A stretch of DNA of 32,499 nt from Rhizobiaceae bacterium (GTDB lineage Bacteria; Pseudomonadota; Alphaproteobacteria; Rhizobiales; Rhizobiaceae): positions 1-32,499 of the forward strand of contig JAMLJD010000052.1 of assembly GCA_023953775.1 (NCBI GenBank). The letters run 5' to 3'. How positions within the stretch are numbered: the stretch's first letter is position 1; every line of letters starts with the position of its first letter. A model generated the notes under the pieces. That model searched no databases, was not told the DNA's origin, and saw only the letters and a program-made list of their open reading frames with translations. Of this stretch, positions 1 through 9,392 are shown one piece after another. Made by a program: the position numbers and the translations under genes.

Positions 1-430
1 TCTTGCCGGTGATCTCGACGCCCATGAAGCGGTTCTTTTCCCACTTGCCGGCATGGGTCGAGGCGTTCGCCTCAGGGATCTGCCGCGCCACCGCGAACAT
101 CAGTGCGATCGCGTGCTCGGCCGTGGTGATCGAATTTCCGAACGGCGTGTTCATCACGATGATGCCGCGCCGCGAGGCGGCCGGGATGTCGACATTGTCG
201 ACGCCGATGCCGGCGCGGCCGATCACCTTGAGATTGGTCGCAGCGGCGATCAGCTTTTCGGTGACCTTGGTCGCGGAGCGGATGGCGAGGCCGTCATAGT
301 CGCCGATCACCGACAGCAGCTTTTCCTTGTCCTTGCCGAGATCCGGCAGGTAGTCGACCTCGACGCCGCGGTCCTTGAAGATCTGGACGGCTGTCGGGGA
401 AAGCTTGTCGGAAACGAGAACGCGGGGCAT
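1..430 (-). CDS. serA: D-3-phosphoglycerate dehydrogenase, N-terminal part (runs off window)
   Basis: Catalyses the first step of phosphorylated serine synthesis, oxidising 3-phosphoglycerate to 3-phosphohydroxypyruvate with NAD; cytosolic. Only the first 143 codons are inside the window, and the gene continues past position 1. The reverse-strand translation starts MPRVLVSDKLSPTAVQIF and holds the typical SerA stretches GRAGIGVDNVDIPAA and NTPFGNSITTAEHAIAL, which belong to the N-terminal substrate-binding half and the entry to the NAD-binding domain. The ATG at 430 follows a CAGGAA ribosome-binding element. It lies downstream of serC on the same strand, separated by 154 bases of hairpin-rich repeat, so serC-serA is probably one serine operon. 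Whether the C-terminal ACT regulatory domains exist cannot be seen. Identification is firm. Confidence 0.95.
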   Translation of the reverse strand, partial: MPRVLVSDKLSPTAVQIFKDRGVEVDYLPDLGKDKEKLLSVIGDYDGLAIRSATKVTEKLIAAATNLKVIGRAGIGVDNVDIPAASRRGIIVMNTPFGNSITTAEHAIALMFAVARQIPEANASTHAGKWEKNRFMGVEITGK

Positions 431-463
431 GGGCTTTGTTCCTGTGAGAGGTCGGGCGCCATA

Positions 464-576
464 CCCTCCCTTGTGGGGAGGGTCGTCGCGGCGACGGGAT
501 GGGGTTCTGAGGTGAAGGGCGGGAGGAAACCCCCGCCCAGGACCTGCGGTCCGACCCTCCCCGCAAGGGGGAGGGC
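464..576. repeat. RIME-like intergenic mosaic of hairpins between serC and serA
   Basis: The serC-serA gap is almost entirely stem-loops. CCCTCCC-ttgt-GGGGAGGG lies at 464-482, followed by a CGTCG/CGACG pair, a GGGCGGG/CCCGCCC pair, GGACC-tgc-GGTCC, and CCCTCCCC-gcaa-GGGGGAGGG at 555-575. The outer arms resemble each other in inverted orientation. This architecture resembles the RIME/palindromic intergenic elements known from rhizobial genomes; that assignment is by resemblance only. On the serCA transcript it would be a folded spacer. A shorter related unit lies upstream of serC at 1784-1817. Confidence 0.6.
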
Positions 577-584
577 AATCGCGG

Positions 585-1760
<1,176 letters not shown>

Positions 1761-1783
1761 GTTTCTACCCTTTCAGATAGCAC

Positions 1784-1817
1784 GCCCCTCGTTGGGGAGG
1801 GGTGGCCCGCTGCGGGC
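1784..1817. repeat. Short RIME-like hairpin pair upstream of serC
   Basis: CCCCTC-gttg-GGGAGGGG is directly followed by GCCCGC-t-GCGGGC (1805-1817), 24 to 57 bases upstream of the serC start. The first hairpin closely resembles the unit at 464-482, so related palindromic units lie on both sides of serC. It would fold in the serC 5' leader if transcription begins upstream. Confidence 0.45.
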
Positions 1818-1943
1818 ATTACCGGAAGCCGCGCGAAACGGCAAGAGCTGTTTTGTCCGCCGCCGCAGAACCCGGTTGATCGAGGTCAAGGCGCGACCCG
1901 GGGCGACACGCGATCAGGAGGCGGTCAAAGGGAGTTCACCGCC

Positions 1944-2051
1944 ATGCCGCAGGAAACCATGATGATCGTCGGCGCCGTCGTCGGCGTTTTCAGCTTCTTC
2001 GCCGTCGTGCTCGCCTTCAGCGACATGACCTGGAACCGCACGCGCCGCTGA
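1944..2051 (+). CDS. Small single-pass membrane protein (35 aa)
   Basis: Predicted 35-residue protein of unknown function. It begins MPQETMMIV, has one hydrophobic segment from about residue 7 to 25 (IVGAVVGVFSFFAVVLAF), and ends in a short basic tail TWNRTRR. A GGAG motif lies 9 bases before the ATG, which selects this start over the longer open frame upstream. A perfect 12-bp hairpin follows immediately after the stop. It stands alone between divergent serC and the convergent outer membrane protein gene. The RBS, clean membrane segment and adjacent terminator argue that it is real; I do not recognise a named family. Confidence 0.6.
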   Translation: MPQETMMIVGAVVGVFSFFAVVLAFSDMTWNRTRR

Positions 2052-2057
2052 ACGGCA

Positions 2058-2084
2058 AAAGGGCGGGTCAACGACCCGCCCTTT
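2058..2084. terminator. Bidirectional intrinsic terminator
   Basis: AAAGGGCGGGTC-aac-GACCCGCCCTTT is a perfect 12-bp stem with a 3-base loop, sitting between the convergent stops at 2051 (+) and 2104 (-). The arms carry A-rich and T-rich ends, so the structure can end transcripts from both directions. Confidence 0.8.
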
Positions 2085-2103
2085 CGATGCCGGATGCTCG
2101 GGC

Positions 2104-2958
2104 CTACCAGAGCTCGTAGCGCAGGCCGAGCTTGACCTCGTGCTGGGTGAAGCCGGAATCCTTCCCCTGGAGCCCGGTTGCGCCGGCGGTGGCCGTAGCG
2201 GCGTCCCAGCCGAACATGTTGCCGCCTGCGATCCGGCGGAAACGGTATCCGACATCGAGCTTCAGGTTGTTGGTGACGTCGTAGGCGACGCCGGCCATCA
2301 GCGAATAGGTGAAGCGCCAGTCCTTGGCGCCGTCATTGGTGCTGGTCGCGAACAGCCCGGCCGGGCAGGTGCCCGCGCCGTCGACGCAGTAGATGCTGCT
2401 TTCGAGCGCATCCCAGTCCATGTAGACCATTCCCGCGCCGGCGCCGACATAGGGTGTCAGACCGACATAGGTGCCGAGATCGACATAGCCGTTGGCCATG
2501 ATCGACGTCGCCGTCACGGTGCTCGAGGATTCCGACCGGCAGGTCGTGCCGACATAGGCGACGTCGGAGCTGCAGGGGATCGCGCTCGACGTATCGCCGT
2601 TGAAGCGGATGTTGAAACGGTCGACGGTCATGTCGGCGCGCAGCCAGTCGTTGAACCGGTAGCCGAAACCGCCGCCATAGCTGAAGCCGCCGTTCAGATT
2701 CGTCGCGTTGAATTGCGACGACCCGTAGGTCGCGGTGGTCGTGTCGAAGGTGCGGTAGGTGAAGTCGCCATTCGACGACGATGCGAAGGCGTAGCCGATG
2801 TCGCCGCGCAGATACCATCCCGAGCCGATCTCCACCGGCACGTATTCGGGCGCCTCCTCGACATAGATCGGCGGGTCGTAGTCGGCCGCGTGGCCGGCCG
2901 CGGGGACGAGGGTGGCCGCCAGAAGCGCGGCGGCGAACGAACGGCGATACAGGCTCAT
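2104..2958 (-). CDS. Outer membrane beta-barrel protein (Omp25/Omp31-like)
   Basis: Predicted 284-residue porin-like outer membrane protein. Residues 1-24 form a signal peptide (MSLYRRSF, hydrophobic core, cleavage after GHA). The mature part starts ADYDPP and contains GWYLRGDIGYAF, the usual first strand of the Omp25/31 family. It has alternating amphipathic strands such as SYGGGFGYRFNDWLRADM and LKLDVGYRFRRIAGG, and ends in LGLRYELW with a terminal aromatic residue, as expected for BAM-dependent barrel insertion. Cysteines occur at SSDVAYVGTTCRS and YCVDGAGTC, unusual for this family and possibly forming extracellular-loop disulfides. GGAG lies 8 bases before the ATG. It is paralogous to the gene at 3177-4010. 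A CtrA-like site lies upstream (3036-3050). Exact role is unknown. Confidence 0.88.
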   Translation of the reverse strand: MSLYRRSFAAALLAATLVPAAGHAADYDPPIYVEEAPEYVPVEIGSGWYLRGDIGYAFASSSNGDFTYRTFDTTTATYGSSQFNATNLNGGFSYGGGFGYRFNDWLRADMTVDRFNIRFNGDTSSAIPCSSDVAYVGTTCRSESSSTVTATSIMANGYVDLGTYVGLTPYVGAGAGMVYMDWDALESSIYCVDGAGTCPAGLFATSTNDGAKDWRFTYSLMAGVAYDVTNNLKLDVGYRFRRIAGGNMFGWDAATATAGATGLQGKDSGFTQHEVKLGLRYELW

Positions 2959-3035
2959 GATCTACACTCCGCACGGGGCCGCCGCGTTTCAGGCGATTGG
3001 CGACCCGATATTGGAGCCAGTGTTAACCATAGTGG

Positions 3036-3050
3036 TTAAGTCGCGGTTAA
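3036..3050 (-). promoter_or_regulatory. CtrA-type binding site upstream of the 2104-2958 gene
   Basis: Read on the minus strand, TTAA-CCGCGAC-TTAAC matches the alphaproteobacterial CtrA consensus TTAA-N7-TTAAC. A third TTAAC lies at about 3023-3027, giving three TTAA half-sites within 30 bases. The site is about 80 bases upstream of the outer membrane protein start codon. Function is inferred from the motif only. Confidence 0.55.
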
Positions 3051-3108
3051 GGCTAACGAAGGGTAACCGGAAAAACATCGTATCGGCGTTCGACCATCGG
3101 TCGTGACC

Positions 3109-3146
3109 CCGAAACGAAAGAAACCGCCCGGCCGAAGCCGGGCGGT
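3109..3146 (-). terminator. Intrinsic terminator of the 3177-4010 gene
   Basis: On the minus strand ACCGCCCGGC-ttcg-GCCGGGCGGT forms a perfect 10-bp stem with a UUCG-type tetraloop, followed by TTTCTTTCGTTT. It lies 31 bases after the stop of the second outer membrane protein gene and should separate it from the next gene on that strand. Confidence 0.85.
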
Positions 3147-3176
3147 CCCCAGAGTGTGTCCCCGAAAGGTCGAAGC

Positions 3177-4010
3177 CTATTTGTAGACGACCGGCGGTTC
3201 CGGATCGTAGGTGACGACTTCCTTCTCGCCGCAGCCGGAGCTGCCGCCGAACTGGTAGCGAAGGCCGCCGCGCACTTCATGCACGTTGATGCCCTTGTCG
3301 AAGCCCGGACCGCCGAAATTGGCGTATTCGAACATCCGGCCGCCCGAGATGCGGCTGTAACGGTAGCCGACGTCGAGATTGAGGTTCTTGGTCAGGCAGT
3401 AGGAGGCGCCGGCCATCAACGCCCAGGCGAAACGCCATTCCGAGGCGCCGCGATGGACCGTCGTCGTGGTGGTGATGGTGTTGCGCAGGTCGCCCCACTT
3501 GACGTGGGCGCCACCGATACCGGCGCCGATATAGGGCGTCACGCCGTGATAGGTGCCGAGATCGGCATAGGCGTTGGCCAGAAGCAGCAGCGCGCTGTAG
3601 CTCGATTCGTCGACTGAGACGCAGGGCGCGCCGGCGCAGGTGCCGGTTGTCTGTCCGGTGAACTTCGACCGGAACATCCAGTCGGCCGTCAGGTCGGTAC
3701 GGAAATATTTGGAGACCTTGTAGCCGACACCGGCGCCCAGCGAGAGCGCACCGCGGAAATTGCCGAAGTCGAAGCTGTTCGATCCGGGCGGCGGTCCATA
3801 GGTGATGTAGTCGGCACCGCCGAACTTCGACCAGTGATAGTCGATGTCGCCGCGAATGTACCAGCCGCCATACTCGACCGCCGGGGTCTCGTAGACCGGC
3901 GGCGGCGTCTCGTAGACCGGGGGCTCGTAGAGGTCCGCGGCGGTCGCGGACGACCAGGCCGCTGCGGCGAACGCCGCACCCAGCAGAACTGGCTTCGCGT
4001 TTTTCAGCAT
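3177..4010 (-). CDS. Outer membrane beta-barrel protein with Pro/Tyr-rich N-terminus and C-terminal tail
   Basis: Predicted 277-residue outer membrane protein, paralogue of the 2104-2958 product. Signal peptide about residues 1-24 (MLKNAKPVLLG, cleavage after SATA). The mature N-terminus is a short repeat of PPVYETP units before the barrel start GGWYIRGDIDYHW. Matching barrel strands include LSLGAGVGYKVSKYFRTDL, YIGAGIGGAHVKWGDL and LNLDVGYRYSRISGGRMFEY. Unlike its neighbour it does not end at the last strand: after VRGGLRYQF comes about 20 more residues (GGSSGCGEKEVVTYDPEPP and so on) ending in lysine, so the usual terminal aromatic is internal. AGGA about 8 bases upstream supports the ATG at 4010. 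A perfect CtrA consensus and two GANTC sites lie upstream, and a strong terminator follows. Confidence 0.86.
   Translation of the reverse strand: MLKNAKPVLLGAAFAAAAWSSATAADLYEPPVYETPPPVYETPAVEYGGWYIRGDIDYHWSKFGGADYITYGPPPGSNSFDFGNFRGALSLGAGVGYKVSKYFRTDLTADWMFRSKFTGQTTGTCAGAPCVSVDESSYSALLLLANAYADLGTYHGVTPYIGAGIGGAHVKWGDLRNTITTTTTVHRGASEWRFAWALMAGASYCLTKNLNLDVGYRYSRISGGRMFEYANFGGPGFDKGINVHEVRGGLRYQFGGSSGCGEKEVVTYDPEPPVVYK
3886..3933. repeat. Short in-gene tandem repeat encoding PVYETP units
   Basis: CTCGTAG recurs at 3888, 3909 and 3924, inside two near-identical 14-base copies (GTCTCGTAGACCGG) 21 bases apart plus a degenerate third. It encodes the PPVYETP repeats at the mature N-terminus of the outer membrane protein. 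Confidence 0.6.
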
Positions 4011-4086
4011 GATTGCGATCCTTGCGTTCCCCGGATGAATCAGCCGGGATCGATTGAACTCGGGAACGAATATTGAATCGCAATGG

Positions 4087-4102
4087 TTAAGGCTGGCTTA
4101 AC
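4087..4102. promoter_or_regulatory. CtrA-type binding site with nearby GANTC sites
   Basis: TTAA-GGCTGGC-TTAAC is a perfect match to the CtrA consensus TTAA-N7-TTAAC, and is itself near-palindromic (GGTTAAG/CTTAACC). It lies about 77 bases upstream of the outer membrane protein start at 4010. Two GAATC sequences (4037-4041 and 4075-4079), substrates of the CcrM methylase, lie between the site and the gene. CtrA binding is inferred. Confidence 0.6.
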
Positions 4103-4207
4103 CGTGTTTTTTTACCATGATTTTCGAGACGAAACGGCAATTCGCTTCCAAAACGAGAACGGCCGGATCGTCGATCCGGCCGCGAATGATCGGGAAATGG
4201 TAGCGCT

Positions 4208-5560
<1,353 letters not shown>

Positions 5561-5637
5561 TTTACTCCGTCGCCCCGCCAAAAACTGGTCCCTCACCATC
5601 TGCTTTGTGCCACAGAGCGGCACGCGTAGGGCATCAC

Positions 5638-5666
5638 ATTATATGAGTAAATGTTACGCGGTCTTA
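5638..5666 (-). promoter_or_regulatory. Candidate promoter of glmM
   Basis: The minus strand carries a perfect TATAAT (5643-5638) and, 17 bases upstream, TAAGAC (5666-5661), a weak -35. It lies 78 bases upstream of the glmM ATG in a gap that otherwise holds nothing recognisable. The -10 is convincing, the -35 is not. Confidence 0.45.
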
Positions 5667-5703
5667 AGCATTTGCCCAAAACCGAGGCGTGGATACCGCC
5701 GGG

Positions 5704-6792
5704 TTAACGCATCGCCGCAATCCAGCGCCGGAGAAGGTCGACGGCGCGGGCATCGGTCAGCGACCGACCGAGTTCCGGCATCATGATACCCGGTTCGGTG
5801 CTCGCCGCCCGGTAGAGAAGGATCGAACCGTCCGGATCGCCGGGGTGGATGTCGAATTCGAGCCCGCCGGAGCCGCGGCCCGCCGCCACCGGCCGCTTGC
5901 CGATCCCGAGCGCCACCGCATCCTTCTCGCCCCAGGTGAGGAACAGGCCGGAATTGCTCGCCGGGCCCTCGCGGCGGTGGCAATGGGCGCAGTTGACGTC
6001 CAGCCAGGCCCGGGCGCGGGCATCGATCGGGGCATTCTCGTCGAGCCAGTGCGGCACCGCATCCACGTCTTCGGGCGACGGTGCACCGTCCAGCATACCG
6101 AGTTCGGCCCAGTGCGCGATCTGGTTCTCGGCGCCGCCGGCATAGTCGAACGCCGTGTTGAGATTGCGCGCCTTGGGACCGAGCGGCGTGATCGCACCCG
6201 ACAAAGCGTGGCATCCCTTGCACTGGTTCTTGTTGGGTACGGAATAGGTGAAAGAAAGCGGCGCACCGTCGAGCCCGACGGCGGCGACCGGCACCTTGTC
6301 GCCGGCGATGTTGAGCGTCGCCTCGGTCTGCTCATCGTTCCAGCGGTAGGCCCATGCCTGCCAGCCATCCTCCCGATACAGCAGGACGCGGGTCTCGATC
6401 AGCGTGACATCCTCGTCGGGCTTACGCAGGTCGGCGGGAAAGGCGAAGGTCTTGATCAGCGCCGTACCGACCGGAAACTCCAGCGCCTCGTCCGCGACGT
6501 AGCGCGCCGCTTTGCCGTCGGGAACGTAGACGAAGCGGTACTTGACCGCGAAATCGGAAAACAGCGGCGTGCTGAGCGCGAAAGGTACGACGCCGTCGGC
6601 CGGCGTCTGTGCGGCCGCGTCGGAAAAGAAGCCGAACTCCGACAGCAGCTTCGGCGGCTTTGCGGCCAGGATCGAACTGTCCGAGACGGCATGCGCCGGC
6701 GTGGTCTGCCATGCGAACGCCAGCACCAGCAATGCGCCGACGAGCATCATCCCGACCCGGCCGCCGCACAGGCGGATACCGGCAGGCTTCAA
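5704..6792 (-). CDS. SO2930-family diheme cytochrome c (periplasmic)
   Basis: Predicted 362-residue exported c-type cytochrome. Counting from the TTG at 6792, a signal peptide spans about residues 1-35 (KPAGIRLCGGRVG, then MMLVGALLVLAFAW, cleavage after PAHA). Two heme-binding motifs follow: CKGCH at 191-195 and CAHCH at 268-272. IMMPELG at about 336 offers methionine ligands. It resembles the SO2930/HNE_0200 family (TIGR03806), members of which are, from memory, usually encoded beside a parallel beta-helix protein; that is the arrangement here. The TTG start overlaps the upstream stop (TTGA) and has GGAG 8 bases before it; it gives the signal peptide its basic N-terminus, which the internal ATG pair (6750) would not. 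Electron-transfer partners and substrate are unknown. Confidence 0.85.
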   Translation of the reverse strand: MKPAGIRLCGGRVGMMLVGALLVLAFAWQTTPAHAVSDSSILAAKPPKLLSEFGFFSDAAAQTPADGVVPFALSTPLFSDFAVKYRFVYVPDGKAARYVADEALEFPVGTALIKTFAFPADLRKPDEDVTLIETRVLLYREDGWQAWAYRWNDEQTEATLNIAGDKVPVAAVGLDGAPLSFTYSVPNKNQCKGCHALSGAITPLGPKARNLNTAFDYAGGAENQIAHWAELGMLDGAPSPEDVDAVPHWLDENAPIDARARAWLDVNCAHCHRREGPASNSGLFLTWGEKDAVALGIGKRPVAAGRGSGGLEFDIHPGDPDGSILLYRAASTEPGIMMPELGRSLTDARAVDLLRRWIAAMR

Positions 6793-8027
6793 GCCCCGCT
6801 CTCCTGCGGCAGCTTGACCGGCGCTGGCTCCGGCAGGCTGCCGGCATAGTCGTCGATATCGGTGTCGGGCCACCAGCCCCAAGGCAGCAGCATCTGCGAG
6901 ATCATCTTCAGGTTGACGAAGCTCGTCCCGTCCGGCTCGTCGACATAGACGCGGTTTTCAGCCGACACCCACGAAAAGTATTCCGGAATCCGGGTCACGC
7001 CGTCCCACACGATATCGGGCACCGGCGTGCCGGAAACATCGGTGATGATCTTGCCCACCTCGCCGTCGGGCGCGGTGCCGCCATCGCCATACTCGTTGTC
7101 GTGAATGTAGACCCCGCGCGGCACGAACATGTAGCTGTCGTCCTCATACTCGTTCGGGTACGCGGCGATCAGCACATGGGTGGTGCCGTTGCCGGACAGT
7201 TTGTTGTTGAAGACGTGCACGTTGCGGTTGGCCATCACCATGATGCCCATGCCCTTGGGCACGATGCCGACGATATTGCCCTCCGGCGCGAAATTCGGCG
7301 TGTCGTTGTCGACCACCTCGTTGTCGAAGACCCTGATGTCGTGGCCGCCCTGGACCGGCAGGTTGGGCAGGTCGAAGATCAGGATGCCGCCGGTATTGTG
7401 GGTCGCCACGTTGCCATAGACGTCGGCTCGGAACGAATTCTCGATCTCGATGCCGGCGACGTTGTATTCGGCCCGGCTGTTGCGCACGACGATATCCTCG
7501 CTCTGCCCGACATAGATGCCGGCATCGGAGGCGCCGCGCACCGTGACACCTTCGATGAGCACGTTCTTCGATGATACGGGATAGACGCCATAGGCGCCGT
7601 TCTCGGCCTTCGGGCCGCCCGTCCATTCGACGCGGAGATTGCGGAAGGTGATCTGGTCGGACCCCTTCGACTTGACGCCATCGCCCTTGGAATCCTCGAC
7701 GGCGAAGTCTGTCAGAACGACGCGATCTGAGGTAACGAGCAGGCCTTCGCCTGATCCCGTCTGGCCCTTGAAGGAAAGGACCGTCCTGTCAGCGCCCTCG
7801 CCGCGCACTGTCACGTCGTCAACGTCGAGGGACAACCCGTCAGTCAAGTCGTAGCGGCCGGCGGCGATAGTGACGGTGTCGCCCGGCTCGGCGAGGATGA
7901 GCGCTTCGATCAGCCTCTCATTCGCGCCCTCGCCCGGCTCGACCCGTTGATCCGCGGCCAAGGCCAGCCCCGTTGACATCATCAGGAGCGCAATCGACCC
8001 CGAAACCCGCCCGATCGTCCTCGCCAT
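6789..8027 (-). CDS. Exported parallel beta-helix repeat protein
   Basis: Predicted 412-residue periplasmic protein. Signal peptide about residues 1-25 (MARTIGRVSGSIALL, cleavage after ALA). From about residue 45 it is built of short beta-helix (PbH1) rungs, for example NVLIEGVTVRGASDAGIYVG, DIVVRNSRAEYNVAGIEIEN, DVYGNVATHNTGGILIFD and NVHVFNNKLSGNGTTHVLIA, like pectate-lyase/NosD folds. It fits the TIGR03805 family, described as the partner of the adjacent diheme cytochrome family. The ATG at 8027 with GGAGG 8 bases upstream is preferred to the GTG at 8042. It is first in a two-gene operon, overlapping the cytochrome by 4 bases. The enzyme activity, if any, is unknown; a carbohydrate- or sterol-type ligand would be a guess. 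Confidence 0.82.
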   Translation of the reverse strand: MARTIGRVSGSIALLMMSTGLALAADQRVEPGEGANERLIEALILAEPGDTVTIAAGRYDLTDGLSLDVDDVTVRGEGADRTVLSFKGQTGSGEGLLVTSDRVVLTDFAVEDSKGDGVKSKGSDQITFRNLRVEWTGGPKAENGAYGVYPVSSKNVLIEGVTVRGASDAGIYVGQSEDIVVRNSRAEYNVAGIEIENSFRADVYGNVATHNTGGILIFDLPNLPVQGGHDIRVFDNEVVDNDTPNFAPEGNIVGIVPKGMGIMVMANRNVHVFNNKLSGNGTTHVLIAAYPNEYEDDSYMFVPRGVYIHDNEYGDGGTAPDGEVGKIITDVSGTPVPDIVWDGVTRIPEYFSWVSAENRVYVDEPDGTSFVNLKMISQMLLPWGWWPDTDIDDYAGSLPEPAPVKLPQESGA

Positions 8028-8097
8028 ATCTTCATCCTCCACGCCGTCGCCAGTATGGTGCGACGATGCGCCCGCAAAATGCGGTTGTCAACAAAGA

Positions 8098-8110
8098 TGA
8101 AAATGTTTCA
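8098..8110. promoter_or_regulatory. Candidate TetR operator in divergent promoter
   Basis: TGAAA-atg-TTTCA is an inverted repeat in the 90-base gap between the beta-helix/cytochrome operon and the TetR gene, 8 bases before the TetR start. A short TTGT-ca-ACAA dyad lies beside it (8085-8094). Position fits autoregulation and control of the divergent operon, but the arms are short. Confidence 0.35.
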
Positions 8111-8117
8111 CTTAAGC

Positions 8118-8735
8118 ATGGACCAGACGAGGCACCCCACAGTCCTTCCGCGCCAGAACAGGGCGATGCGGACGCGCGCGGCGCTGATCGGGGCGGTCGA
8201 GACGATCGTCGCCGACGAAGGGCCGGAAGCGGTGACCACGACGCGTGTCGCGACGGAAACCGGCCTGGCGGTCGGATCCGTCTACCGCTATTTCCCCGAC
8301 CGCGACGCCCTGTTGCTCGCCGCCTACGACGAAACCGTCTGTCGGATCGTGGCATCCTGCGAGACAGCGCTGGCCGCGCTGCCAGGCACCTTGAGCCGGC
8401 AGGACGCAGCCACCCGGCTTCTCTCCGAATATCTGTCGGCCGCCGACGCGATACCCGCCCATAGCGGCCTGTTGCGCGCCATGCGCTCGATCCGTCCTGT
8501 CGAGGTAGACCAGGCCGCCGGCCAGAATCCCGACATCGTGCGCACCCTGCTCGCGCCCTTCATCGAGCGCTATGGCGAGCGGACCCCGGACCATACGCGC
8601 CTGGCCTTCCTGTCCGTGCTGCTGGGGACGATGGTCGACCTTTACCTCGTGACGACCGACGCTTCGGAGCGCAACAAGCTGCGCCGCGAACTCGACGCGC
8701 ACATGCTGCTGGCGCTGGCGCGGCTGGGCGATTGA
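8118..8735 (+). CDS. TetR/AcrR-family transcriptional regulator
   Basis: Predicted 205-residue repressor. The N-terminal helix-turn-helix is clear: AALIGAVETIVADEGPEA, VTTTRVATETGLAVGSVYRY, FPDRDALLLAAYDETV, at about residues 20-75, with the TetR hallmark SVYRYFPDRDALL. The rest (about 80-205) is the helical ligand-binding domain, without a recognisable ligand class. It starts 90 bases from, and divergent to, the beta-helix/diheme cytochrome operon, so that operon is its most likely target. The ATG at 8118 (MDQTRHPTVL) is chosen as nearest the conserved domain; ATGs at 8097 and 8103 are also possible. No convincing ribosome-binding site helps decide. Confidence 0.88.
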   Translation: MDQTRHPTVLPRQNRAMRTRAALIGAVETIVADEGPEAVTTTRVATETGLAVGSVYRYFPDRDALLLAAYDETVCRIVASCETALAALPGTLSRQDAATRLLSEYLSAADAIPAHSGLLRAMRSIRPVEVDQAAGQNPDIVRTLLAPFIERYGERTPDHTRLAFLSVLLGTMVDLYLVTTDASERNKLRRELDAHMLLALARLGD

Positions 8736-8758
8736 AGCATTTTTGTCTCGCGCAGGAA

Positions 8759-8776
8759 CCGAAATCCGCTTTTCGG
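8759..8776. terminator. Weak terminator-like hairpin between convergent genes
   Basis: CCGAAA-tccgct-TTTCGG lies between the convergent TetR (stop 8735) and MarR (stop 8800) genes. The stem is only 6 bp without a clear T-run, so function is uncertain. Confidence 0.3.
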
Positions 8777-8799
8777 AACCATGATCCAGCATCAGGACG

Positions 8800-9333
8800 C
8801 TAGGCGGGCGGCACGTCCCGGTCAGGCTCATCGACCGCCAGCGCGAGCTCGCGCAGCAGATCGGCCAGAATCCGCCTCCGCCGCGCCGGCATGCGTTCCA
8901 GAAGGCTCATCTCGTCCGCCATGTCCGCACGAAACGCGGCCTCGGCACGCGCCAGACCCTCCTCCGTCAGTGCGACGAGGAAGCTGCGCCCGTCTTGGGG
9001 CGACTTCTCGCGGCGAACGAGACCGCCCTTCTCGAGACGGTCGAGACGATGCGTCAGGCCGCCTGAGGAGATCATCAGCAGCCGGTACAGCTCGGTAGGC
9101 GTCAGCCGGTAGGGCGGCCCGGAGCGGCGCAAGGTGCTGATGACGTCGAACTCGCCGCGGTCGAGCCCGAAGCCTGCAAAAGTCGCCTCGATCCCCGGGC
9201 GCACAAGATTCGAGATGCGATAGATCCGGCCCAGGATCGCCATCGGCTCGGTATCAAGATCGGGGAGTTCGCGCGACCAGTGGGCGCGCAGCCTGTCGAC
9301 GTGGTCGGGTGTCGGATGATCGGCCTCGGCCAT
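8800..9333 (-). CDS. MarR-family transcriptional regulator
   Basis: Predicted 177-residue winged-helix regulator. The middle carries the MarR fold: GIEATFAGFGLDRGEFDVIS, LTPTELYRLLMISSGGLTHRL (recognition helix), DRLEKGGLVRREKSPQDGRS (wing with the invariant DxRS) and FLVALTEEGLARAEAAF. The N-terminal about 35 residues extend beyond the usual domain. It is divergent to a cupin gene, with two well-matched palindromes in the 126-base gap, one of them close to each gene; the regulator probably represses both itself and the cupin. The inducer is not evident from sequence. Confidence 0.9.
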   Translation of the reverse strand: MAEADHPTPDHVDRLRAHWSRELPDLDTEPMAILGRIYRISNLVRPGIEATFAGFGLDRGEFDVISTLRRSGPPYRLTPTELYRLLMISSGGLTHRLDRLEKGGLVRREKSPQDGRSFLVALTEEGLARAEAAFRADMADEMSLLERMPARRRRILADLLRELALAVDEPDRDVPPA

Positions 9334-9363
9334 GAGGGTCCCTTCAGGTTTGGTGCAAGAAAA

Positions 9364-9381
9364 TATCTTGACGAGAAGATA
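9364..9381. promoter_or_regulatory. MarR operator site 1
   Basis: TATCTTGACGAGAAGATA has 6-bp inverted arms TATCTT/AAGATA. Its left half is identical to the ideal half-site TATCTTGAC. It lies 30 bases upstream of the MarR start codon and its centre is 33 bases, about three helical turns, from site 2. Confidence 0.6.
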
Positions 9382-9392
9382 AATTCACTACA

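Noticed and set aside
3053..3106. Short open frames and repeated GTTAA/GGTAAC tracts beside the CtrA site as extra binding sites
   Set aside because: Only the TTAA-N7-TTAAC pair has the correct spacing; the remaining half-sites do not form a full motif.
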